A stretch of DNA of 64,000 nt from Marinimicrobium agarilyticum DSM 16975 (GTDB taxonomy: Bacteria; Pseudomonadota; Gammaproteobacteria; Pseudomonadales; Cellvibrionaceae). Of this stretch, positions 26,108-34,527 are shown piece after piece. The notes under the pieces are model-generated. The model saw only the letters and a program-made list of their open reading frames with translations. It was not told where the DNA came from and did not search any database. Position numbers and translations under genes: made by a program. Within the stretch, counting starts at the first letter, position 1. Each line of letters starts with the position of its first letter. The stretch is taken from assembly GCF_000423345.1 (NCBI RefSeq), contig NZ_AUHU01000004.1:1-64000 (forward strand). The letters run 5' to 3'.

Positions 26108-26998
26108 TTACTGGCCGCGGCTGAGCGCGGCAATGCGAGCGTCCAGCGGCGGATGGCTGGCGAAAAGCTTACCCAGCTTCTGCTTGTAACCACCGCTGAT
26201 ACCGAAGGCCTTCATGCTGTCGGGCATGGGGCTTTCGACGCCGGCCTGGACTTCCGCCTGTAGTCGTTGCAGCGCACGAATCATGGCGCCGCGGCCGGCC
26301 AGTTGCGCACCGGCTGCATCGGCCCGGTATTCCCGGTAGCGGGAGAAGGCAAATACGATCATTGAGGCCAGCAATGCCAGAATCATTTCCGTCACAAAGG
26401 TCACAATGTAGAAGCCGATGCCGTGGCCCCGCTCGGTCTTGAAAATGACCCGGTCGACGGTGTGGCCAATAATCCGGGCAAAAAACATCACGAAGGTGTT
26501 GATGACCCCCTGAAGCAGGCTGAGGGTCACCATGTCGCCGTTGGCCACGTGCCCGATTTCGTGCGCCAGCACGGCTTTGACCTCGTCCCGGTCAAAGCGT
26601 TGCAACAGACCCTGACTGACCGCCACCAATGAGGCGTTTTTGTTCCAACCGGTGGCAAAGGCGTTGGCCTGTTGAGCGGGGAAAATTCCGATTTCCGGCG
26701 TCTTGATGCCGGCCTGCTGGGACAGTTGCTTCACGGTGCTGACCAGCCATTGTTCGTCCGCCGTGCGGGGGGACTCAATAATCTGGGTGCCGGTGGTTTT
26801 CTTGGCAATGAACTTTGACAGGAACAGAGACACGAACGAGCCGCCGAAACCGAAAACGGCACAGAAAATCAGTAGGCTGGTAAGGTTCAGGTCGCCGTTT
26901 TGTTGCAGGTAATGATCGACCCCCAACAAGGACAGCGTAAAGCCGGCCAGAATCAGAACGGCAAAGTTGGTTAGCAGGAACAGACCAATGCGCATCAC
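26108..26998 (-). CDS. htpX: Membrane zinc protease HtpX
   Basis: The 296-residue protein has two N-terminal spans ([20 protein letters not shown] and [18 protein letters not shown]), the zinc motif [10 protein letters not shown], two more spans after it ([14 protein letters not shown] and [16 protein letters not shown]), and the downstream glutamate region [15 protein letters not shown]. It degrades misfolded inner-membrane proteins. It lies 28 bp upstream of the DegS-like protease on the same strand, forming an envelope quality-control pair. Confidence 0.95.
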   Translation of the reverse strand: MMRIGLFLLTNFAVLILAGFTLSLLGVDHYLQQNGDLNLTSLLIFCAVFGFGGSFVSLFLSKFIAKKTTGTQIIESPRTADEQWLVSTVKQLSQQAGIKTPEIGIFPAQQANAFATGWNKNASLVAVSQGLLQRFDRDEVKAVLAHEIGHVANGDMVTLSLLQGVINTFVMFFARIIGHTVDRVIFKTERGHGIGFYIVTFVTEMILALLASMIVFAFSRYREYRADAAGAQLAGRGAMIRALQRLQAEVQAGVESPMPDSMKAFGISGGYKQKLGKLFASHPPLDARIAALSRGQ

Positions 26999-27153
26999 GG
27001 CGGTTATCTCCCAAAGAGGTCAAGAGCTGACAGTGTGCCCGTGGCCATCGGACAAGGGCGCCTGTAGTGACGGTAATATACGTGCGACCGGGGAAATTTC
27101 AATATAGGGAAAGCGTAAATACTGGTTAAGACGGCTGAACGATGGGCGGAGGC

Positions 27154-27182
27154 AGAAAAGTGGCCACCCCGAAGGGTGGCCC
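27154..27182 (-). terminator. Terminator of the Fur-controlled sRNA candidate
   Basis: On the minus strand GGCCACCC-TTCG-GGGTGGCC is a perfect 8-bp stem with a UUCG tetraloop, followed by ACTTTTCTG. It lies 156 bp upstream of htpX and cannot be a terminator of a protein gene, because none ends near it on this strand. Confidence 0.8.
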
Positions 27183-27330
27183 AAGCAACCGTGATTAGCC
27201 AGAGGCCGGCTACCCAAAGAAGGTTTGGGCCTCAAGGAGAAGATCCGGCAAGCGGGAATGTGACTGCGGAGTGCACAGGCCGCTTACCTTCACCCCGTCG
27301 AGCAGGGGGAGATGCTGACTGCCCGACGGT
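27154..27330 (-). ncRNA. Candidate iron-regulated sRNA (RyhB/PrrF class by regulation)
   Basis: A stand-alone transcript of about 177 nt is predicted between a strong promoter overlapped by a Fur box and a UUCG-loop terminator. No convincing open frame exists inside it. It contains a second internal hairpin (CCCAAA ... TTTGGG, about 27213-27231) and an unpaired-looking C/U-rich stretch around CACATTCCCGCTTGCC, the kind of seed region used for pairing to mRNAs of iron proteins. I cannot confirm sequence homology to PrrF or RyhB; the assignment is functional and by promoter architecture. Confidence 0.68.
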
Positions 27331-27336
27331 TTGTAA

Positions 27337-27365
27337 ATAGTAATTATTATCATTATCGATGTCAA
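27337..27365 (-). promoter_or_regulatory. Sigma-70 promoter overlapped by a Fur box
   Basis: On the minus strand: -35 TTGACA (27365-27360), 17-bp spacer, -10 TACTAT (27342-27337). The 19-mer from 27357 to 27339, GATAATGATAATAATTACT, matches the Fur consensus GATAATGATAATCATTATC at 16 of 19 positions and covers the spacer and -10. Iron-loaded Fur would occlude the promoter. Confidence 0.85.
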
Positions 27366-27392
27366 CAACTTTTCAAGGACACCCGGACGTTT

Positions 27393-28160
27393 TTATCCTT
27401 TGGCCTGTGATGCGAGCAGTTGGCCGTTGAGTTGGTTGATCTTCTCTGCCAACTCCTCCACTAGGCCCAGACAGATCTGTGGCTGCATTTCCACCAGATC
27501 GGCAAACTCTTCTTTGCGCACCGCGAGCACGGTGCAGTCATTGACGGCGACCACCGACGCCATGCGTTTTTGGCGGGTAAACACTGCAAGGGCACCGAAA
27601 ATCTCATCCGCATGAATCTCACCGACCTTGACGCCGTCGCGCAGGGCGTGAGCGTCGCCTTCGAGGAGGGTGTACACCTGGTCGGCTTCTGCCCCCTGGT
27701 GAATGATGGTTTCGCCCGCCATGAAATGCATGAACCCGGCGGAGGGCTGGAATTCCGCCCGGATTTCCTGTGCCAGGGCGGCGCGGTAAAAGGCATTGGC
27801 GCACATCAGGTAGCTGGCGAACTGCGCGTGGTTCACCACCTCGGCGCGACGATAGGGCTCCATCGTCAACGGTTCGGTGCAGCCATAAACGCCCACCTCG
27901 ATCGGCAGATCGGGCTCCAGGCCAATGAGGTCTCCCGCGCCATGTCGCGTAACCTGTTTGCCGCCCACCCGGTAAAAGGCCTCGCCTTCGGTAATCACCC
28001 AGATCTGATCTTTTGCGCTATGGGCAAGCAGGTCATGGCTGACGCTGAACGTTTGCTTCTCGCCAGTGGGCGTCAGAGCGGATACCAGTTCGGCACCGGC
28101 TTCGCGCAGGTGAGCGGCACAGTCGGAAATGGTATCCGACTGTTTGTGAGGTAAATGCAT
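27393..28160 (-). CDS. Protein with cyclic-nucleotide-binding-like domain
   Basis: A 255-residue soluble protein. The C-terminal half (about 140-240) is a cNMP-binding beta-barrel: FMAGETIIHQGAEADQVYTLLEGDAHAL, VGEIHADEIFGALAVFTRQKRMASVVAVNDCTVLAVRKEEF. The phosphate-binding cassette is atypical. The N-terminal half resembles a second, degenerate barrel. No helix-turn-helix follows, so it is not a Crp-type transcription factor; it may be a sensor or scaffold. It stands alone, with the Fur-controlled sRNA immediately downstream. Confidence 0.75.
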   Translation of the reverse strand: MHLPHKQSDTISDCAAHLREAGAELVSALTPTGEKQTFSVSHDLLAHSAKDQIWVITEGEAFYRVGGKQVTRHGAGDLIGLEPDLPIEVGVYGCTEPLTMEPYRRAEVVNHAQFASYLMCANAFYRAALAQEIRAEFQPSAGFMHFMAGETIIHQGAEADQVYTLLEGDAHALRDGVKVGEIHADEIFGALAVFTRQKRMASVVAVNDCTVLAVRKEEFADLVEMQPQICLGLVEELAEKINQLNGQLLASQAKG

Positions 28161-28214
28161 AGAAAGCCTCCAGGATCATCATTAGCGGCAGCGCCGGGCG
28201 TTTTCAACCGCCGG

Positions 28215-28493
28215 TTAAGCTTCGCTAAGCGTATCCTGTTCGGCGTCGGCAACCAACTGTTGTTTGAGGTCGGGCGGCAGGTCGTTCCAGTGCACGTCCA
28301 TCAATGCCCCTTCCAGGGCATAGAGCATGACTTTGGAGACATTGATGTCCCGGGCTTTGATGCGACGGTAGGCTTCAACCGATCCGATTTCCCGGAGTTC
28401 GTTGTAGTTGTTGATGCCAATGGCCTGCAGAATATTGACGGTAGCCATACCCAGGTTTTTCAGCTGGAGTAGCTCACTATGACTGGCTGTCAT
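28215..28493 (-). CDS. TfoX C-terminal domain protein
   Basis: A 92-residue protein whose LKNLGMATVNILQAIGINNY, LREIGSVEAYRRIKA and VMLYALEGALMDVHWNDLP match the TfoX_C helical (helix-hairpin-helix-like) domain. The N-terminal TfoX domain, associated with competence control in Vibrio and Haemophilus, is missing, as is common for short stand-alone versions. Its role is unknown. It is divergent from the peptidase gene to the right. Confidence 0.82.
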   Translation of the reverse strand: MTASHSELLQLKNLGMATVNILQAIGINNYNELREIGSVEAYRRIKARDINVSKVMLYALEGALMDVHWNDLPPDLKQQLVADAEQDTLSEA

Positions 28494-28664
28494 ACGGATT
28501 ATGCTCCATTCTTCATTATGATTATGGTTGTGATATCGTCCTCATTAACCTTTTTGAATAGAGGCTCAAAATGGTTAATAAATGTAATAGTACCGCTTTC
28601 CGGCGCGAGCGCAAAACATTTCTGCGCGTTGGCGTCTAAACCAAAACTATGGGATCGGTTACTG

Positions 28665-29432
28665 ATGAATTTTGCGGACCAGTCGCACAAAAAAGGCGAC
28701 AATGTTGAGGAAAGTCGTTTGTCGATCCCCTCAATCAAGGCGCTCGTGGGTGAGGATGAGTCGGCACTGGTGGCGCTCGACCAGACCCATGTGCACCGGG
28801 GGGTGGTCGCGCCTCTGGAACGACTGACGGCGGCGGCCGAAGACGCGGGGTTTTCGCTGTGTGTGGCCAGTGGCTACCGTAGTTTTGAGCGCCAAAAAGC
28901 CATCTGGACCGCCAAAACTTCGGGGGAGCGACCGGTGCTGGATGAGCGCGGGCGGCCACTCGACATTGAACGATTGAACGAGCTGGAGTTGGTACTCGCC
29001 ATTCTTCGCTGGTCGGCGTTGCCGGGTTCATCCCGCCACCACTGGGGAACCGACATGGATGTTTACGATGCCTCGGCACTGCCTCGGGGCAGCACACTGC
29101 AATTGACCCGTGAGGAATGCGACGCTGGCGGCCCGCTGTACCGGTTCCATCAGTGGCTGACGGATTTTCTTGCCAGTGACGCCAACCCCGGCTTTTACCG
29201 CCCTTACGATGTGGACCGCGGCGGCGTGGCGCCGGAGCCCTGGCACTTGAGCTTCGCGCCGATCGCCAATGCCTATGCCCGGGCCCTGACGGTAGAGCGA
29301 CTCTCCAATCACCTGCGCGAGCATCCGCTGCCGTTGCAGGCAACCATTGAGGAGCACCTGACGGCATTGTTTGAACGTTATGTCCGCGTCCCCCCGGGGC
29401 CCGAATCACCTGAGGGAGAGCCTCCCCGATGA
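28665..29432 (+). CDS. M15 family D-alanyl-D-alanine carboxypeptidase-like peptidase
   Basis: The peptidase core runs from about 28740 and is VanY/M15-like: SGYRSFERQKAIW, SALPGSSRHHWGTDMDV (zinc His and Asp), and EPWHLSF (final zinc His). These enzymes trim peptidoglycan stem peptides. The start is uncertain: the frame is open far upstream, ATG 28665 gives 255 residues, and a TTG near 28719 after GAGGAAAG is an alternative. No clear signal peptide is seen with either. The end overlaps the next gene by 4 bp (ATGA). Confidence 0.82.
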   Translation: MNFADQSHKKGDNVEESRLSIPSIKALVGEDESALVALDQTHVHRGVVAPLERLTAAAEDAGFSLCVASGYRSFERQKAIWTAKTSGERPVLDERGRPLDIERLNELELVLAILRWSALPGSSRHHWGTDMDVYDASALPRGSTLQLTREECDAGGPLYRFHQWLTDFLASDANPGFYRPYDVDRGGVAPEPWHLSFAPIANAYARALTVERLSNHLREHPLPLQATIEEHLTALFERYVRVPPGPESPEGEPPR

Positions 29433-30790
29433 AAACAGAGTCCGCCGCCGCACCGGTATCCCAGTTCGGACTGTTGCGCCGGGAACGGTTTATGCCGTTG
29501 TTTCTTACCCAACTGGGCGGCGCGTTCAACGACAACTTCTACAAGAGCGCGCTCCTGATGCTCTTCACCTACGGTGGCATAGAGCGCTGGGGATTGAGCA
29601 TTGATGTCATCAATAACCTGGTGGCGGCCACGCTGATCGTGCCTTTTCTGTTGTTCGCACCGGTGGCGAGCCAGTACGCCGACAAGTTTGAAAAAGCCCG
29701 CTTTATTCGCGCCATCAAGGTGGCGGAAATCGCCATCATGGGGTTGGGCGCGTTGGCGCTCTGGCTTCACAGTGCCGCACTGCTGGTGTTTGTGTTGTTC
29801 CTGACGGGGACCCAGTCCGCCTGCTTCAGTCCGCTGAAATACGCCATCCTGCCTCAGCACTTGTCGGAGAAAGAGCTGACCGGCGGCAATGGCCTGCTGC
29901 ATACCGGCACGTCCGTGGCCATCTTTCTGGGCATGATCGCCGGCACGGTGGCGTTGAGTGTGGCGGGAGGCATCTGGTGGGTAGCCTTCGGCGCGCTGCT
30001 GATCGCCTGGTTGGGGTGGCGGGCCAGTGTGAAAATTCCCGTGGCGCCGCCGATGGACCCGGAGCTGCGCCTGGAGCGCAACCCCTACCGGCAGACCCTG
30101 CGCAGTATTGGCTGCGCACGGGAGAACGCCATGGTCTTCTGGTGCATTATCGCCTCCTCCTGGTACTGGTTTCTGGGGTCGGTGTACCTCACGCAGTTGC
30201 CCAATTTTACCCGCGCGGTGCTCTCCGGGGCCTCTGCCGTTGTCAGTCTGTTATTGATTCTGTTTCTGGTGGGTATCTGTCTCGGTGCGTTGCTCTGTGC
30301 GCGGTTGAGCCGTGGGGCGGTTGAGCCCGCCCTGGTGCCCTTGGGGGCCTTGCTGGTGCTGATTTTCGGCCTGGACCTCGCCTGGGCCGGGCAGGCATTT
30401 GCCCAGGCGCACCCGCCGCCTGGGGCCGATCAGCTGCATCCGCTCCTTGCTATGTTGGGGTGGCCCAGCGCCTGGCGGGTGATGGCGGATGTTCTGATGT
30501 TGGGCGTGGCCGGCGGCGTCTATGTGGTGCCGCTGTCGGCGCTCATTCAAAGTCGGAGTCGGCCGGCCCATCGGGCCCAGGTGATTGGCGCGGGTAATGT
30601 GATCAACGCGTTGTTTATGGTGGCCGCCTCCCTGGTGGGGCTGGGGGTGTTGGGGCTTCTGGGGTGGAGCATTCCGCAGCTGTTTCTGGTGGTCATGGCC
30701 CTGCACGCCGTGCTGTGCCTTTGGGTGTTCTGGCGTCAGCCCGAATTTCTGACCCGGTTTCGCGAGCGCTTTCTGCCTGTGCGACAATAA
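29429..30790 (+). CDS. MFS transporter, LplT-like
   Basis: The 453-residue protein has 12 predicted spans and the N-terminal signature FLTQLGGAFNDNFYKSALLM, followed by SQYADKFEKARFIRAIKVAEI and TGTQSACFSPLKYAILPQHL. These stretches match the lysophospholipid transporter LplT branch of the major facilitator superfamily, often fused or linked to an acyltransferase. Here no acyltransferase is fused or adjacent; the gene is translationally coupled to the peptidase upstream. Flipping lysophospholipid inward across the inner membrane is the family function. Confidence 0.82.
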   Translation: MKTESAAAPVSQFGLLRRERFMPLFLTQLGGAFNDNFYKSALLMLFTYGGIERWGLSIDVINNLVAATLIVPFLLFAPVASQYADKFEKARFIRAIKVAEIAIMGLGALALWLHSAALLVFVLFLTGTQSACFSPLKYAILPQHLSEKELTGGNGLLHTGTSVAIFLGMIAGTVALSVAGGIWWVAFGALLIAWLGWRASVKIPVAPPMDPELRLERNPYRQTLRSIGCARENAMVFWCIIASSWYWFLGSVYLTQLPNFTRAVLSGASAVVSLLLILFLVGICLGALLCARLSRGAVEPALVPLGALLVLIFGLDLAWAGQAFAQAHPPPGADQLHPLLAMLGWPSAWRVMADVLMLGVAGGVYVVPLSALIQSRSRPAHRAQVIGAGNVINALFMVAASLVGLGVLGLLGWSIPQLFLVVMALHAVLCLWVFWRQPEFLTRFRERFLPVRQ

Positions 30791-30822
30791 CCTTTAATAG
30801 ATTCTGATCGGGAGACACTCCT

Positions 30823-31620
30823 TTGGCTTTTACTGCCCTGGCCGATGAACTTTGGTCATCCATTCGCACAGAGGCTCAGGCCGCCAGTGAGGAAGAGCCG
30901 GCTCTGGCCAGTTTTTACCACGCGACCATTCTCAACCACGACAGCTTCGCCAGTGCGATGAGCTTTCACCTGGCGAACAAGCTGGACAGTCAGGCCGTGC
31001 CGGCGATGATGATCCGCGAGGTGTTTGAGCTCGCCATGGCGCGGGATGCGGATATTGAGGCGGCGATGCGGGCGGACATCTACGCCCACTGCGAGCGGGA
31101 CCCGGCCTGCGAGAAGTTTTCCACGCCATTTTTGTTCTTCAAGGGTTTTCATGCCCTCCAGGCCCACCGCTTTGCCCATCACCTGTGGCAGCGGGGTCGG
31201 CGGGCGCTCGCGCTGTATCTGCAGAATCAGATCTCGGAAGCCTTTGGTGTGGATATTCACCCCGGCGCACGCATTGGCCGTGGCATCATGATCGATCACG
31301 CCACGGGCGTGGTGATCGGCGAGACGGCAGTCATCGGTGACGATGTATCCATGTTGCACTCGGTCACGCTCGGCGGCGCCGGGCGCAGCTCGGGGGACAG
31401 ACACCCGAAAGTGGGCCGGGGCGTGCTGATCAGCACGGGCGCCAAGTTGCTGGGCAATATCCAGATTGGCGATTGCGCCAAAATCGGTGCCGGGAGTGTG
31501 GTGCTCGATTCGGTGCCGGCGCACACCACCGTGGCCGGGGTGCCGGCAACGGTGGTGGGTCATCCGAAGGGTGAGGTGCCGGCCCGGGATATGGACCAGG
31601 GTTTCAACGGCTCGGAGTGA
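30823..31620 (+). CDS. cysE: Serine O-acetyltransferase
   Basis: The 265-residue enzyme starts at TTG 30823 with GGGAG 8 bases upstream. The N-terminal helical domain (ELWSSIRTEAQAASEEEP, FYHATILNHDSFASAMSFHLANKL) precedes the left-handed beta helix of hexapeptide repeats, with DIHPGARIGRGIMIDHATGV, GETAVIGDDVSMLHSVTLGG and GAGSVVLDSVPAHTTVAGVP. It makes O-acetylserine for cysteine synthesis. The length and order match E. coli CysE. Confidence 0.95.
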   Translation: MAFTALADELWSSIRTEAQAASEEEPALASFYHATILNHDSFASAMSFHLANKLDSQAVPAMMIREVFELAMARDADIEAAMRADIYAHCERDPACEKFSTPFLFFKGFHALQAHRFAHHLWQRGRRALALYLQNQISEAFGVDIHPGARIGRGIMIDHATGVVIGETAVIGDDVSMLHSVTLGGAGRSSGDRHPKVGRGVLISTGAKLLGNIQIGDCAKIGAGSVVLDSVPAHTTVAGVPATVVGHPKGEVPARDMDQGFNGSE

Positions 31621-31630
31621 CCGGCGCCGG

Positions 31631-31894
31631 TTACCCGGCCTGGGAGCGGGGCACCGGGCCTGAGTGGTTGTCGCCGTCCATTCGGCCGTGGTTGAGCCAG
31701 TTCAGTACCGAGCGCCGGCTTTCCAGCATTGAGCGATAGGTATCAATCACCGGTTGGTTGGGGCGATGGTGCGCTTCCAGCGAGGCAATGCGGTCGGTCA
31801 GAAAAGCGATGTCCTGCTCCACTTTACGGCGAACATTTTCAGAATCGTTCAGTTGGCTGCCTTGTACCAGTCGCGCATTGGAATAAGCGTTCAT
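31631..31894 (-). CDS. Small conserved-looking hypothetical protein
   Basis: ATG 31894 is preceded by GGAGGGG at 6 bases. The 87-residue product is hydrophilic and mostly helical: RRKVEQDIAFLTDRIASLEAHHRPNQP suggests a coiled coil, then VIDTYRSMLESRRSVLNWLN. I do not know the family. It converges with cysE, leaving only 10 bp between the stops. Function unknown. Confidence 0.6.
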   Translation of the reverse strand: MNAYSNARLVQGSQLNDSENVRRKVEQDIAFLTDRIASLEAHHRPNQPVIDTYRSMLESRRSVLNWLNHGRMDGDNHSGPVPRSQAG

Positions 31895-32090
31895 GGTGTC
31901 CCCCTCCATTGCTTGCTGTGCTGGGCACGGTTGCACCGGTTTTTGGGTGATGGACGTTAAGTATTGGTGCAAATATCCGGTTCTGCCAGTGAGCTGACAG
32001 ACTGTTTTGGCACTAGTACGGGGAATTGATATTGCGGCCCCGCATAGGGGTGGCTAAGATCACTGGATCGGGAATGACAGGAATTTGGGT

Positions 32091-32801
32091 ATGGCCGACG
32101 AGCGATTTGACCTGGTGTTTCGGGGTGACATAGTCCTGGGGCAACCTCTGGCGAGCGTCAAACAGCGGCTTCAGCAGCTGTTCAAGGCGGATGAAGCGAA
32201 AATCGAGCAGTTGTTCACTGGGCGCCCGGTGGCGCTGAAACGACAGTTGGACGCCGCGACCGCGAAGAAATACCAGCAGGTGCTGCACAAGGCGGGGGCT
32301 CAGGTGGAAATGGTGCCCAGTCAGGCTCGTCAGGCGAAAGCTGAGGCGGCACCGACGCGAGGACTGAGTTTGGCACCGGTCGGGGGGCTGTTGCTTAAGC
32401 CTTCGGAGCGGGCGAGGTTGACCCCGGTCTCCGTGGATACCAGTGGCCTCAGCCTCAGACCCCCCGAGGGGGACCTGCTGGATCGCACCGAGCGGCGCCC
32501 CGAGGAGCCGATGCCGGTGGCGATTCCGGATTTTGTGCTGGCCGAGGTCGGGGCGGATTTACTGGAGGGCAGTGAGCGTGACAGCCTGCCATTGGCTTCG
32601 GTGGACCCTGAGGACTGGGGCCTGGCGGAGGCGGGCAGTGATCTTTTGTCTGCGTCGGAGCGAGCGCCGGAGCCCCCACCCGTGGCGGTGCCGGAGTTCG
32701 ATGTGGCGCCGGTAGGCTCGGAGATGGGAGAGCTGAAAAAGAATCAGGCGCCAGTGGCGCCTGATATCAGTGGGTTGACTCTCGAAGAGCCCAAACCCTG
32801 A
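32091..32801 (+). CDS. Hypothetical protein with N-terminal domain and repeated Pro/Leu/Glu-rich motifs
   Basis: ATG 32091 is used in preference to a TTG two codons earlier. The first 75 residues form a compact domain (DLVFRGDIVLGQPLASVKQRLQQLF, LFTGRPVALKRQLDAATAKKY) met in several gammaproteobacterial hypothetical proteins. The remaining 160 residues are low-complexity with a repeated pattern: LAPVGGLLLKPSER, LRPPEGDLLDRTER, LAEVGADLLEGSER, LAEAGSDLLSASER. The repeat unit of about 40 residues with LL-x3-ER endings may be a binding scaffold. No membrane span or enzyme motif is seen. Confidence 0.65.
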   Translation: MADERFDLVFRGDIVLGQPLASVKQRLQQLFKADEAKIEQLFTGRPVALKRQLDAATAKKYQQVLHKAGAQVEMVPSQARQAKAEAAPTRGLSLAPVGGLLLKPSERARLTPVSVDTSGLSLRPPEGDLLDRTERRPEEPMPVAIPDFVLAEVGADLLEGSERDSLPLASVDPEDWGLAEAGSDLLSASERAPEPPPVAVPEFDVAPVGSEMGELKKNQAPVAPDISGLTLEEPKP

Positions 32802-32885
32802 CGGTTCAATGGTTTAAGCCGGGGGTTAAGAGAGCCCCTTCAAAGGCGCCGTGGCGGCGCCCGCTGGCTCTAAACGTCGTTGTGC

Positions 32886-33419
32886 TTAACCTTCCTTCTG
32901 GTAGAGCTCAACGGAAGCCAGAATCTCCTGACGGGCCGCTTCGGCGTCTTCCCAGCCTTCAACCTTGACCCACTTGCCTTTCTCCAGATCCTTGTAGTGC
33001 TCAAAGAAATGGGTGATCTGGGACAGCGTCAGTTCGGGCAGGTCCTTGGCGGACTTGATCTGGCTGTACAGCGGGGTCACTTTGTCGATGGGTACGGCCA
33101 GTACCTTGGCGTCTTCCCCGGATTCGTCGGTCATCTTCAGCACGCCGATGGGGCGGCAGCGGATCACAGAGCCTGCCGGCAGGGCGTGTGGGAATACCAC
33201 CAGCACATCGACCGGATCGCCGTCGCCGCACAGCGTGTGGGGCACATAGCCGTAGTTACAGGGGTAGTGCATGGCGGTGCCGAGCAGACGGTCTACAAAA
33301 ATCGCGCCACTGTCTTTGTCCACTTCGTATTTGATGGGCTCGCCATTCATCGGGATCTCGATAATGACATTTACGTCATCGGGCACATTTTTGCCGGAAG
33401 CTACCTTGTCAAAGCTCAT
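32886..33419 (-). CDS. ppa: Inorganic pyrophosphatase
   Basis: The 177-residue enzyme has the family I core: [41 protein letters not shown] (metal-binding aspartates), [21 protein letters not shown], and [19 protein letters not shown]. It hydrolyses pyrophosphate and drives biosynthesis. Length equals the E. coli enzyme within one residue. It converges with the upstream hypothetical gene. Confidence 0.97.
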   Translation of the reverse strand: MSFDKVASGKNVPDDVNVIIEIPMNGEPIKYEVDKDSGAIFVDRLLGTAMHYPCNYGYVPHTLCGDGDPVDVLVVFPHALPAGSVIRCRPIGVLKMTDESGEDAKVLAVPIDKVTPLYSQIKSAKDLPELTLSQITHFFEHYKDLEKGKWVKVEGWEDAEAARQEILASVELYQKEG

Positions 33420-33504
33420 AGGTTGAAGTTCCTAAAATCAGTGGGTGAAAAAATCGGCGGGATTTTACCACAGGAGAGCGGAGACGGCCCCCTCGGTCAT
33501 TCGT

Positions 33505-34356
33505 CTAAAGCCAATAAAAGGCACCGATCAGAAGGGCGGCTGCAGCCAGCACCACCAACCAGAGCCACCGCTCCTGGCGCTGCTCGCGATACGTGGGCTC
33601 CTGGCGATTGCCGGGGGAGGTGGGGCGCAGCTTCCAGCGGCGGGGTTTGTCTTCGGTGGGCACTCGGGGTGCTCGTACTGGCGGGGCGCTGTTGACGGTG
33701 CTGGTCGCGCGTACGCGGGTCCGTTGGCGGTCGCCGACCGGGCTGACCACCTTGAAGGTGTACACATCCAGGCGTAGTTGGTCGCCCCCGTGGGCCAGGG
33801 CGTCGGTCACCGGTCGGTCGTTAAGGTAGGTGCCGTTGACTGAATCCAGGTCTTTCACCCGTAGGCTACCTCCCTGCACCCGCAGCTCGACATGGCGCCG
33901 GGACAGGTGGGTGCCGGGAATCACAATGTCACACTGGTTGGATCGCCCCAGCACCACGCTGCCTTCATTCGGAATAACGTAGCTTTGACCGGCCAGCCAG
34001 CTGCCGCTGGCCACCAGGCGCCAGGGGTCTGTCGGATGATGGCTGCCGGGGTGGGTATCATCGCCGGGGTCCAGGACCTCCAGTTGCACCGGGCCGAGCT
34101 GAATTTCATCGCCGGGCAGGAGCTCCTTCTGGGTAATGCGCTGACCATTGACGAAACAGCCGCTTTCGCTGTTGTTATCCTTGAGGAAAATCTTGTCGGC
34201 GGTGGCGATGAGGCGAGCTTGCAGGGGGGCAATGCCTTCGTCGGGAAGGACCAGGTGGTTATCGGCATCGCTGCCAATACTGTAAAGCTTCTCCACGACC
34301 CAGAAGGGGGGTTGGCGCTGGTCCTTGAACTGGAGCTTGAGCATAACCTCATCCAT
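33505..34356 (-). CDS. Double FHA-domain membrane protein
   Basis: About 283 residues from ATG 34356 (a further ATG at 34344 is possible). The first FHA domain (about 20-100) is degenerate: YSIGSDADNHLVLPDEGIAPLQARL, NSESGCFVNGQRI. The second (about 120-200) is canonical: VVLGRSNQCDIVIPGTHLSRRHVEL, DLDSVNGTYLN, the residues that hold phosphothreonine. A basic Pro-rich linker follows, then a single C-terminal span (LWLVVLAAAALLIGAFYWL) places the FHA domains in the cytoplasm. It probably reads Ser/Thr phosphorylation; no kinase is in view. It is divergent from the RND gene. Confidence 0.85.
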   Translation of the reverse strand: MDEVMLKLQFKDQRQPPFWVVEKLYSIGSDADNHLVLPDEGIAPLQARLIATADKIFLKDNNSESGCFVNGQRITQKELLPGDEIQLGPVQLEVLDPGDDTHPGSHHPTDPWRLVASGSWLAGQSYVIPNEGSVVLGRSNQCDIVIPGTHLSRRHVELRVQGGSLRVKDLDSVNGTYLNDRPVTDALAHGGDQLRLDVYTFKVVSPVGDRQRTRVRATSTVNSAPPVRAPRVPTEDKPRRWKLRPTSPGNRQEPTYREQRQERWLWLVVLAAAALLIGAFYWL

Positions 34357-34527
34357 TCTCGGGCAAATCCGGTTGATTCCCCGATTATATCGGGTGTTTT
34401 CCAAACTTTACCATAACCATTGCCTGAAAACGGTACTATGCGTGAGATTGTCGAGGCCACCGCGAAACCGCCCGGTTTCGGGTACACTGATGCCCCTCCT
34501 GAGCCAAATGGATTGTAAGGTCACACT

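Noticed and set aside
27020-27235. 71-codon minus-strand frame inside the sRNA candidate region
   Set aside because: It runs through the terminator hairpin, has no ribosome site and no recognisable sequence.
28571-28639. 22-codon leader open frame before the M15 peptidase
   Set aside because: Too short to judge, and no stem-loop attenuator structure follows.
28479-28664. N-terminal extension of the M15 peptidase
   Set aside because: It overlaps the divergent TfoX_C gene start and promoter region, and the residues do not look like a signal peptide or part of the peptidase fold.
32802-32885. GC-rich hairpin GGCGCC/GGCGCC between converging genes
   Set aside because: No T-run on either strand; may be a weak bidirectional terminator but cannot be supported.
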